From: QHBQ01 sp038230695
GTDB lineage: Bacteria; Chloroflexota; Chloroflexia; QHBQ01
Assembly: GCA_038230695.1 (NCBI GenBank)
Contig: JBBRMT010000064.1
Coordinates: 1 to 20,004, forward strand
DNA: 20,004 bases
Direction: 5' to 3'
Numbering within the stretch: position 1 is the first letter of the stretch; every line of letters starts with the position of its first letter. Made by a program: the position numbers and the translations under genes. The notes beneath the pieces are model-generated. The model saw only the letters and a program-made list of their open reading frames with translations. It ran no database searches and had not been told where the DNA came from. Of the stretch, positions 14,465-20,004 are shown piece after piece.

Positions 14465-14494
14465 ATTGTAATATCCCTTCCCTGCCCTTGTCAA
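14465..14494 (-). promoter_or_regulatory. Promoter of the GNAT-propeller operon
   Basis: On the - strand TTGACA (forward 14489-14494), an 18-base spacer and TACAAT (forward 14465-14470). Start near 14458 gives a leader of about 64 bases. Two overlapping inverted repeats (GCCAGT/ACTGGC and TGTGCC/GGCACA, 14434-14465) straddle the start site and could be an operator or alternative stems. Confidence 0.78.
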
Positions 14495-14547
14495 ACCCTA
14501 GCGCCACCATCGCCGCTTTGCAGTATTGTACAAACATGGCACAAACC

Positions 14548-14576
14548 TTGCAATAAGCCTGTATATACGGTATAAT
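14548..14576 (+). promoter_or_regulatory. Promoter of the small gene at 14670
   Basis: TTGCAA (14548-14553), 17 bases and TATAAT (14571-14576). An 8-base palindrome TTGTACAA (14526-14533) lies upstream. It is divergent from the GNAT operon promoter. Confidence 0.72.
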
Positions 14577-14582
14577 AATGGC

Positions 14583-14633
14583 AGAGGCAGGTTAGCGATA
14601 GCAGCAGAGGCTAGGGCTAAGGCGGTTGCCTCT
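14583..14633 (+). promoter_or_regulatory. Structured 5' leader hairpin of the small gene
   Basis: AGAGGCA (14583-14589) pairs perfectly with TGCCTCT (14627-14633), and TTAGC (14592-14596) with GCTAA (14616-14620) inside. The stem starts at the predicted first base of the transcript. No known riboswitch was recognised. Confidence 0.45.
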
Positions 14634-14669
14634 ATTTATATCAGTTTAGAGCCTAGAAGGGTATCAACT

Positions 14670-15032
14670 ATGGCAGGGATATTCCAGCGCGAACAAGGGT
14701 CAGCCGCTAATTTGCTCACCAACCTGGTCACCCAGTTGGGCAGCCTGTGTATGCTGGAGGCTGCGGCGATCTTTGCGGGTAGCCCCCATGCGTTGCTGCG
14801 GGCCGCCGACTTGACCTTGCTTGGCTATGCGACCCGCGAGGCGGATGGTGCGTTGCTGGCTCTCGCCAATCTTGGCCTGATTGAACCGCTGCAGTGCCGT
14901 GACGATGCTGAGTTCGTAATAGTAGCCGATGCCCGCCAGCAGGCGCTGCTGTCTGTACTTGATGCAGCTCTGCATGAGCCACTCTTTCGCCAGGCGATCA
15001 CGCTCCATGTACTTGCCCGCGAACGCGGCTAG
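14670..15032 (+). CDS. Small protein of unknown function, possibly winged-helix-like
   Basis: The start is ATG 14670, with AGAAGGG at 14655-14661. The same frame is open from 14526, but that part contains the promoter. The 120-residue protein seems soluble and alpha-rich: LLTNLVTQLGSLCMLEAAAIF, RAADLTLLGYATREADGALLALANLGLIEPL, then a short beta-like DAEFVIVADARQQALLSVLDA and a helical end. The helix-helix-'LANLGLIEPL'-hairpin order resembles a winged-helix DNA-binding domain in which LxxLGLI precedes the wing. That is inference only. It stands alone between a promoter and a strong terminator. Confidence 0.68.
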   Translation: MAGIFQREQGSAANLLTNLVTQLGSLCMLEAAAIFAGSPHALLRAADLTLLGYATREADGALLALANLGLIEPLQCRDDAEFVIVADARQQALLSVLDAALHEPLFRQAITLHVLARERG

Positions 15033-15054
15033 TGTAGGAATCATTACCCATCAA

Positions 15055-15084
15055 AAATCCTCCCCAGCTCTGGGGAGGATTTCT
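15055..15084 (+). terminator. Strong terminator of the small gene
   Basis: AAATCCTCCCCAG (15055-15067) is perfectly complementary to CTGGGGAGGATTT (15070-15082); the innermost pairs must open to make a loop. CTTATT follows. It lies 22 bases after the stop. Confidence 0.82.
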
Positions 15085-15098
15085 TATTGCCGCATAGT

Positions 15099-15127
15099 TT
15101 GACATCGCCCGTGAAGAATTGTACAAT
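15099..15127 (+). promoter_or_regulatory. Promoter of the substrate-binding lipoprotein gene
   Basis: TTGACA (15099-15104), 17 bases and TACAAT (15122-15127). The -10 is part of a 10-base palindrome ATTGTACAAT (15118-15127). The transcript start region holds GCAGCG/CGCTGC (15128-15133 with 15167-15172) and an inner GGGT/ACCC hairpin. Confidence 0.83.
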
Positions 15128-15208
15128 GCAGCGGGTTTGTTACCCACATCCGGCCAGCATAGATTCGCTGCGCCGCTCATCAGTGTGATTTAGAAGGAGA
15201 GAGTTACC

Positions 15209-16303
15209 TTGACCAGATCAGTTCGCGCCCTCAGCCTGTTGCTAATCGTCATCTTCGCCCTGGCCGCCTGCGACAGTGGCAGCGGCAACAGCACTTCGCC
15301 AAACCAGAACAACAACCCTGGCGGCAACAACAGCAGCAATAATAACGGCGCGGCCCAGCCCGTCGTCAACCTGACGGTCCGCCCTGGGCGTATCTACAAC
15401 TGCGTCACCGATGCCCCCAACCCCGCTTATCAGACTATTCGCCTGGGCCTGACTACTTCGCTCGAATCACTGCCGATGTACGCTGCCTGCCTGCGCGGCT
15501 TCTTCGACGATGAAAACGTCAACATCCAATTCGTGCCATTTAACAGCGTGACCGACCGTGATGCTGCTTTCAAGAGTGGCGCGATTGATGCGGAGATTGG
15601 CGACATGGTAACTAGCGCGAAAATAAGCAAGGATAACCTCGGCGCTATCGTAGCGGTTATCTTTGAAACCAATGCCGACCATGCAATATTCAGCGTTCTG
15701 GCCGCGCCGAGCATCGCAGCCACCTCGATCGCCACGCTCAAGGGCAAGCAGGTGGCGATTACCGACAGCGCCATGAGCGACTACGTTGCCGATTATTTGT
15801 TCGCCAAGCAGGGATTGGATAAGAGCAAGGGTGGCTTCACCACCCAATCAAACCCCGACAGCGCCAGCCAACTCAGTTCGCTGCAGGCAGGCAAGGTTGC
15901 CGCCGCCGTATTGCCTGAGCCATTCGCCAGTGTGGCGATCAGCGCGGGTGCGAAGCTGGTGGGCAGCGACAAGGGTACTGATCTAGGGGCCGAGTCGGTG
16001 CTACTGGTTAGCAAGTCGTACATCACCGCTCATGGTGAAGCGGTGAGCCGTTTCCTTGCCGCCTACTACCGCATTACTGCCGACCTCAACGCCAACTTTG
16101 ACAGTTACCGTAAGGTGATGTTGGTGGGGAAGCTGGCTGATGCGTCGCTGGTCAAAACGATTGCGCCGCTGACCTTCGCCAAGCCACGGGTGCCAACTGC
16201 TGCCGAGGTTAAAGCGGTATCCGATTGGGCCAAGAGCAAGGGTCTCATTACCACCGACCTCGTGTACGGTACAGCGGTGAATGGCTCCTTCCTACCCAAG
16301 TAA
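15209..16303 (+). CDS. ABC transporter substrate-binding lipoprotein (NMT1/SsuA/THI5-like)
   Basis: The TTG start at 15209 has GGAG at 15196-15199 and is followed directly by a lipoprotein signal: hydrophobic LSLLLIVIFALAAC with the lipid-bearing Cys at 21. An Asn/Gly/Ser-rich tether (22-50) follows, then a periplasmic-binding-protein fold of 364 residues total. IRLGLTTSLESLPMYAACLRGFFDDENVNI and the later LKGKQVAITDSAMSDYVADYLFAKQGL, with LQAGKVAAAVLPEPFASVAI, are typical of the NMT1/SsuA class that binds sulfonates, nitrate, pyrimidine precursors or similar. The ligand is not identifiable. No permease or ATPase gene lies next to it, so it works with a transporter encoded elsewhere or as a sensor. 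Confidence 0.9.
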   Translation: MTRSVRALSLLLIVIFALAACDSGSGNSTSPNQNNNPGGNNSSNNNGAAQPVVNLTVRPGRIYNCVTDAPNPAYQTIRLGLTTSLESLPMYAACLRGFFDDENVNIQFVPFNSVTDRDAAFKSGAIDAEIGDMVTSAKISKDNLGAIVAVIFETNADHAIFSVLAAPSIAATSIATLKGKQVAITDSAMSDYVADYLFAKQGLDKSKGGFTTQSNPDSASQLSSLQAGKVAAAVLPEPFASVAISAGAKLVGSDKGTDLGAESVLLVSKSYITAHGEAVSRFLAAYYRITADLNANFDSYRKVMLVGKLADASLVKTIAPLTFAKPRVPTAAEVKAVSDWAKSKGLITTDLVYGTAVNGSFLPK

Positions 16304-16335
16304 TAACAATTAGCCGAGGAGCTAGAGTAGTTTCT

Positions 16336-16361
16336 GTAGGGGCGAACCGTTGTTCGCCCTG
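16336..16361. repeat. GTAGGGGCGAACCGT-type palindrome, copy 3
   Basis: The copy reads GTAGGGGCGAACCGT, then TG, then TTCGCCCTG. GGGCGAA (16340-16346) pairs with TTCGCCC (16353-16359). It differs from the ubiX-leader copy at three positions. It sits between convergent genes, 33 bases after the lipoprotein stop, so it may also act in termination. Confidence 0.68.
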
Positions 16362-16416
16362 GCCCATTTTACATCTGTGCCAAACGTAATTGGTAATAAC
16401 ACCTACCAGCCAACAA

Positions 16417-17133
16417 TCACTGTTTCACAATCTCCACCTTATCGCCCACCTGCACGCCGTTGCGGGTGAAGAAGCCCGCGTTGGCTTCCACCGCATATTG
16501 ATAAGGCGCTTTACTGACGTGGAAGCTCTGATCGTCGAAGGCGGCCATCTCGTCGAGGGTGACAACGTAAAGGTCGCCGCTGATGAAGGCAATGGACAGC
16601 GGGTTGGGCGTGTTCTTCATCCAGAAGGTATCGGCGGAGTCGGGGCGGCCAAAGTCGAACAGCATCCCCTCATCCTGGGCCATGGCGGTGCGGCCCATCA
16701 GCCCTTGCTCCCGTTGCGGGCCTGTCGAAGCGATCTGCGCCTTGAGGCTGACGTTGCGGCAGGCAGTGAGAATGTGCAGCGTGGCAAGCGGCAAGCCAGC
16801 CTGTGGCGTACCCGGCGCGTAATCGCTGGGGGTGGGCGCGGGGGTGAGGGTTGGCGGCGGCGCGATTGGGGGGCAGGGCGTGGTCGTGGGTGACAGCGAC
16901 GGCGTGATTGTGTTGGTGAGCGCAGGCGCACTGGTTGGCAGCAGCGCGACGGTGGTTGCGGTTGGCGCGATCGGCGGGGCGGTTGCTGGCATTGCCACTG
17001 AAGTTGGCGTTGAAGCAGCGGGCGCGGGATTGCTGTCGCAAGCGGTCAGCAGAAGGCAACCGAGCACCATAACTAGGCTTGAGGGCGCGATTATTCCCGC
17101 CCCAATGAAGCGCCAAAGACGTTTAAGCATCAT
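16417..17133 (-). CDS. DUF192 family lipoprotein
   Basis: The chosen start is ATG 17133 (GGAG 7 bases upstream); ATG 17130 and ATG 17157 are possible. A lipoprotein signal (LVMVLGCLLLTAC) is followed by a Thr/Pro/Ala-rich linker of about 75 residues, then a DUF192 domain: TLHILTACRNVSLKAQIAST, QREQGLMGRTAMAQDEGMLFDF, DTFWMKNTPNPLSIAFIS and the closing GVQVGDKVEIVKQ. DUF192 domains are small extracytoplasmic beta proteins of unknown role. The (R)xxGLMxR, GMLF and FWMKNT blocks are all intact. It is 56 bases downstream of the zinc-ribbon gene on the same strand, probably in one operon. The 5' boundary is the least certain point. Confidence 0.88.
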   Translation of the reverse strand: MMLKRLWRFIGAGIIAPSSLVMVLGCLLLTACDSNPAPAASTPTSVAMPATAPPIAPTATTVALLPTSAPALTNTITPSLSPTTTPCPPIAPPPTLTPAPTPSDYAPGTPQAGLPLATLHILTACRNVSLKAQIASTGPQREQGLMGRTAMAQDEGMLFDFGRPDSADTFWMKNTPNPLSIAFISGDLYVVTLDEMAAFDDQSFHVSKAPYQYAVEANAGFFTRNGVQVGDKVEIVKQ

Positions 17134-17189
17134 ACCCCTGCTCCAATCCACCTTCAACCCTTTACCCTCCGCCTTCTAGCTTTTACCTT

Positions 17190-18023
17190 TTACGATCCCG
17201 CTGGTGGCGTGATCGTGATTGGGTCGTTGAAGCCGGATAGTTTGATCAGCACCGTGCCGTTGATGTTGCCGCTGCTGCTGGGAAGTTTGATCACAAGCTG
17301 CATCTGGCGTTGCAGGCTGTCAGCCTTGCCAACCCAGACCTCAGCGGCGATGCTGGCGTTGCCGAGGTTGAGGCCGCTGCTGGCCGCTGCCAGTTTAGCG
17401 GCATCCACATCGAACTTGAGGTGGTAGCAGTCCACCCCGACAATTGCTTCATCGTTTAGTCGCAGCACATTAGTGTAATACTGGCTGCTATCGGCCAGCG
17501 CGGATGGGTCAATCAGCCCGCCAATGCCGCTGCTACCCGCTTGCTTCACCCATGCGGAATTGGCATCGTGTCGCTGCCAGTTGGAGTCGCCAATGACCAG
17601 CGCCTCGCCAATGCCGCTGCCACGCATGGTGTAGCGGTCGGGACGGACGATTTCGCCGCTGAGGGTAAGCTGGCTGGGCTTGTCGCCTGCGCCCGGCAGG
17701 TTGTTGAAGCTGGCATCCATGCTGTAGCGCATGGTATTGACCTTGTTCAGCGCGGCATCGGCATCGGCCAGGATCAGGGCAGGCGCATGGTCGCTGCTAA
17801 TGCTGATTGTCGTCGTGCCACTTCGGTTAAGCAGCAGTACCGCAATGGCAACCACAACCACCAGCCCCGCCAACCCCACCGCCAGCCAGATGATCGGCAA
17901 GCCGCCCCGCTTTGCCACCCCGCTAGCGGTTTCTGGTGGCATGGGCGGCAACGCCGCGCCGCAGTTTATGCAATAGGTTGCGGTAGGTGGGTTGTCTATG
18001 CCACACTTGCTGCATTTGATCAT
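17190..18023 (-). CDS. Zinc-ribbon, single-TM protein with LppX/LolA-like outer domain
   Basis: The start is ATG 18023, with AAGGAAG about 6 bases upstream. The 277-residue protein starts with a cytoplasmic zinc ribbon (Cys 4, 7, 18, 21: CSKCG...CINCG). A Pro-rich hinge and a membrane helix follow at about 43-65 (IIWLAVGLAGLVVVVAIAVLL). The outer domain has repeated strands (LTLSGEIVRPDRYTMRGSG, ALVIGDSNWQRHDANSAWV, VDCYHLKFDVDAAKL, AEVWVGKADSLQRQMQLVI), typical of the LppX/LprG/LolA half-barrel that holds lipid-like ligands. This is assigned from strand pattern only. It may act with the adjacent DUF192 lipoprotein at the cell surface. Confidence 0.82.
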   Translation of the reverse strand: MIKCSKCGIDNPPTATYCINCGAALPPMPPETASGVAKRGGLPIIWLAVGLAGLVVVVAIAVLLLNRSGTTTISISSDHAPALILADADAALNKVNTMRYSMDASFNNLPGAGDKPSQLTLSGEIVRPDRYTMRGSGIGEALVIGDSNWQRHDANSAWVKQAGSSGIGGLIDPSALADSSQYYTNVLRLNDEAIVGVDCYHLKFDVDAAKLAAASSGLNLGNASIAAEVWVGKADSLQRQMQLVIKLPSSSGNINGTVLIKLSGFNDPITITPPAGS

Positions 18024-18105
18024 TAGCGCTTCCTTGCCGATTATAAGTTTGCATCATTCCCACACTTGTCGTGGTTATGCTATTGGTATGAGGCGCTACT
18101 AAATT

Positions 18106-18232
18106 AAAACCCCCAGCGGGGGTTGGGGGAGGAATCTCGCCTTACGCAAATGCCGAAGTTGGTCGCTTTGCGTACCTGGCCCAAGCATTATCACGCTTCA
18201 AGATTTCTCCCCCAACCCCCGCTGGGGGCTTT
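18106..18232. mobile_element. 127-bp MITE-like element with 32-bp inverted repeats
   Basis: The left arm (18106-18137) and right arm (18201-18232) are inverted repeats matching at 30 of 32 positions. Each holds a CCCCC-AGC-GGGGG type hairpin and GTTGGGGGAG. The 63-base core contains TACGCAAA/TTTGCGTA, another perfect inverted pair. No open reading frame and no obvious target duplication were seen. Both ends (GGGGG then CTTTTT, and GGGGG then TTTTAA on the other strand) look like terminators, so it may stop transcripts of nuoN or prevent read-through. It lies between nuoN and the zinc-ribbon gene. Confidence 0.62.
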
Positions 18233-18317
18233 TTGCTGCTGTTGCTTTTGGCATTACAGCAGGTCAGCACTTCTTCCCCATCCCCAGCAGTTCCACTCAT
18301 GTTTCATGCCTCGTGCC

Positions 18318-19925
18318 TTACTTCAGCGCATTGATGGTGAAGTCCACCACCGGCCCAGCGATGAAGAAAAAGACGAAGATGCCGATTAGCGACAACCCCA
18401 GGCTGATGTTGATGGTCAGCCCACCGGGGCGCTCGACTGGACGGTTGTTCTGCCGCGCCTGCACCGCTTCGATGGCACGAGGGGTGGTGGCCTCGCGGAA
18501 GAACATATACCAGATGATGCGTAGGTAGTAGAAAGCCGCGATGGCGCTGTTCAACGCGCCGATAACCGCCAGCCAACTGAGGTTGCCCTTGATTGCGGCG
18601 ACGAACACGTAATACTTGCCGAAGAAGCCAACTGTGGGCGGGATGCCGGTAAGCGACAGCAGGCAGATGGTCATCACTGCGGTGGGGATGGGAGCCCACT
18701 GCGACAGACCGCTGAAGTCGTCGAGCGTCTCGCCGCCACGATTGTGCTGCAGCCACACGATGATGCCGAACGCGCCCATGTTCATAATCGTGTAGGCGAA
18801 GGTGTAGAACAGCACGCTGCTGACCGCCTGGTTGGGGTCGCCGGGGGCATAGGCGCTGAGGCCGAGCAGGATGTAGCCGGTATGTGCGATGCTGGAATAG
18901 GCCAGCATCCGCTTGACGTTGCGCTGCGACACACCCACCACGTTGCCCAGGGTCATAGTCAGGATACTGAGGATGATTACGACTGGCACCCAGATGGTGT
19001 AGGCGCTGCCCAGCCCTTCGACCAGGATGCGGTAAATAGCGGCAAAGCCCGCCGCTTTGGGCGCAACCGACATGAAGGCGGTCATCGGCGTGGGTGCGCC
19101 CTGGTAGGCATCGGGAGTCCACATATGGAATGGCACCGCGGCGATCTTGAAGGCAAGACCGGCGGTGAGCAGGAAGACCGCCAGGGTTAGCAAGGTGTTG
19201 CCCACCGGGTTGCCTCCGCTAAGGCCAACCACCTTGCCGATATTGAGGGCGATCTGGTCCAGGTTGGTAGAGCCAGTGAGACCGAACAGCCAGGTCATAC
19301 CATAGACCAGGATGGCGGTGGCGAAGATACCGAGCAGGAAATATTTGACGCTGGCCTCGTTGGAGCGACTGTCGCCTCGCGCCCAGCCGGTCAGTATATA
19401 GGTGCAGAGCGAACTCAGTTCGATACCAACGAATAGACTGATCAGGTCAACGCTGCTGGCAACCACCATCATGCCGACGATGCTCATCGCCAGCAGGGCG
19501 TAGAACTCGCCCAGCGGCATCCCGAACTCCTCGATGTAGGTGGCAGAGTACAGTACCGCGAGGATACCGGCGACCAGGAACAGCATCTTGAAGAAGGTGC
19601 CAATATCGTCCTGCACCACCATGCCGCAGGCATTAGTATATGCCGCGCCGCAGGCGTTGCTGAGGAAGGAGAACACCCGATGCCCCCCTCCACTGTTCAT
19701 GAACGCGGGGATCAACGCCGCTAGCCCACCCAGGTAGCCCAGCAGGGTGATGACGGTCAGCACCATGCGGCGCTGCTCCTTCTTGATGAACAGCTCAATG
19801 ATGATCATCGCCACCGTCACCACAATGACGATCAGCTCCGGCAGCACCACGCTGAAGTCGGGCGAGGCGGGTACCTTGAAGTTGGTGGGGTTCGCTTGCA
19901 GTAGCACCGATATGGCTGAGGTCAT
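18318..19925 (-). CDS. nuoN: NADH-quinone oxidoreductase subunit N
   Basis: NuoN is one of the three antiporter-like membrane subunits of respiratory complex I that pump protons as electrons pass from NADH to quinone. The start is ATG 19925, with GAGGAGAG 8 bases upstream; the frame is open to 19988 but that part is a palindromic repeat. The 535-residue protein has about 14 helices. Family marks are ELSSLCTYILTGW with the key helix-5 Glu, the broken-helix segment LAFKIAAVPFHMWTPDAYQGAPTPMTAFMS with the conserved Lys and His, KRMLAYSSIAHTGYILLG and TGIPPTVGFFGKYYVF. Known nuo operons end in nuoM-nuoN; nuoM would lie to the right of the window. Confidence 0.95.
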   Translation of the reverse strand: MTSAISVLLQANPTNFKVPASPDFSVVLPELIVIVVTVAMIIIELFIKKEQRRMVLTVITLLGYLGGLAALIPAFMNSGGGHRVFSFLSNACGAAYTNACGMVVQDDIGTFFKMLFLVAGILAVLYSATYIEEFGMPLGEFYALLAMSIVGMMVVASSVDLISLFVGIELSSLCTYILTGWARGDSRSNEASVKYFLLGIFATAILVYGMTWLFGLTGSTNLDQIALNIGKVVGLSGGNPVGNTLLTLAVFLLTAGLAFKIAAVPFHMWTPDAYQGAPTPMTAFMSVAPKAAGFAAIYRILVEGLGSAYTIWVPVVIILSILTMTLGNVVGVSQRNVKRMLAYSSIAHTGYILLGLSAYAPGDPNQAVSSVLFYTFAYTIMNMGAFGIIVWLQHNRGGETLDDFSGLSQWAPIPTAVMTICLLSLTGIPPTVGFFGKYYVFVAAIKGNLSWLAVIGALNSAIAAFYYLRIIWYMFFREATTPRAIEAVQARQNNRPVERPGGLTINISLGLSLIGIFVFFFIAGPVVDFTINALK

Positions 19926-19959
19926 CGGATCGCTCTCCTCTAAGTTTAGGTTTCTGATC

Positions 19960-19982
19960 CCCTCTCCCACAAGGGAAGAGGG
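19960..19982. repeat. CCCTCTCCC...GAGGG palindromic repeat upstream of nuoN
   Basis: CCCTCTCCC (19960-19968) pairs with GGG-A-AGAGGG (19973-19982) with one bulged base. A further CCTCTCCC at the right edge hints at a second copy. This type of intergenic palindrome is common in bacterial genomes. Confidence 0.5.
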
Positions 19983-20004
19983 CTTCACTTCTATCGCCTC
20001 TCCC

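Noticed and set aside
14526..14669. Extended N-terminus of the small protein from TTG 14526
   Set aside because: This part contains the TTGCAA/TATAAT promoter and the leader stem, while ATG 14670 has a good ribosome site.

Overview
The window looks like a chromosomal segment of a GC-rich bacterium, most likely a member of the Chloroflexota. This is inferred from protein style: secreted proteins with three SLH domains, Thr/Pro-rich linkers, Gly-Trp-Ala-Val-Gly propeller repeats, a secreted 'GKVW...LGW' protein, a DUF192 lipoprotein and a BaxI_1-type Bax inhibitor homologue. No marker gene here fixes the species. There is no phage, plasmid, CRISPR array, IS transposase or toxin-antitoxin module.

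Left part (1-5850, all + strand). The last 12 codons of an SLH-domain gene are followed by a strong hairpin. Next comes a large secreted glycoside hydrolase of clan GH-A type with Fn3-like, jelly-roll and three SLH modules, which is split by a one-base frame change near 1567-1601. Then come ubiX (flavin prenyltransferase) and a secreted protein of unknown function with a duplicated C-terminal domain. GC-rich palindromes lie between the genes.

Middle part (5900-10870). A small unknown membrane protein and a TMEM165/GDT1-type transporter form a two-gene operon. A Bax-inhibitor-1-like membrane protein follows behind a textbook sigma70 promoter. It converges on thioredoxin reductase (trxB, - strand) with a terminator between them. 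A YflT-like glycine-rich stress protein then converges on tRNA-Thr(CGU). Divergent from the tRNA, a promoter reads through a structured, possibly undescribed leader RNA with a duplicated hairpin into a 96-aa glycine-zipper protein.

Right part (10870-20004). A - strand operon encodes a two-domain GNAT acetyltransferase and a secreted propeller protein with 13-14 repeats and three SLH domains. It is divergent from a small unknown gene with its own structured leader. An orphan NMT1/SsuA-like substrate-binding lipoprotein follows. On the - strand come a zinc-ribbon/one-TM/LppX-like protein and a DUF192 lipoprotein. A 127-bp MITE-like inverted-repeat element separates these from nuoN, the N subunit of respiratory complex I, which is probably the end of a nuo operon continuing beyond the right edge.

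The themes are cell-surface display (three SLH proteins, three lipoproteins or secreted proteins), membrane and redox housekeeping, and many small structured RNA or palindromic DNA elements. The best candidates for something undescribed are the leader RNA at 10249-10417 and the MITE-like element at 18106-18232.
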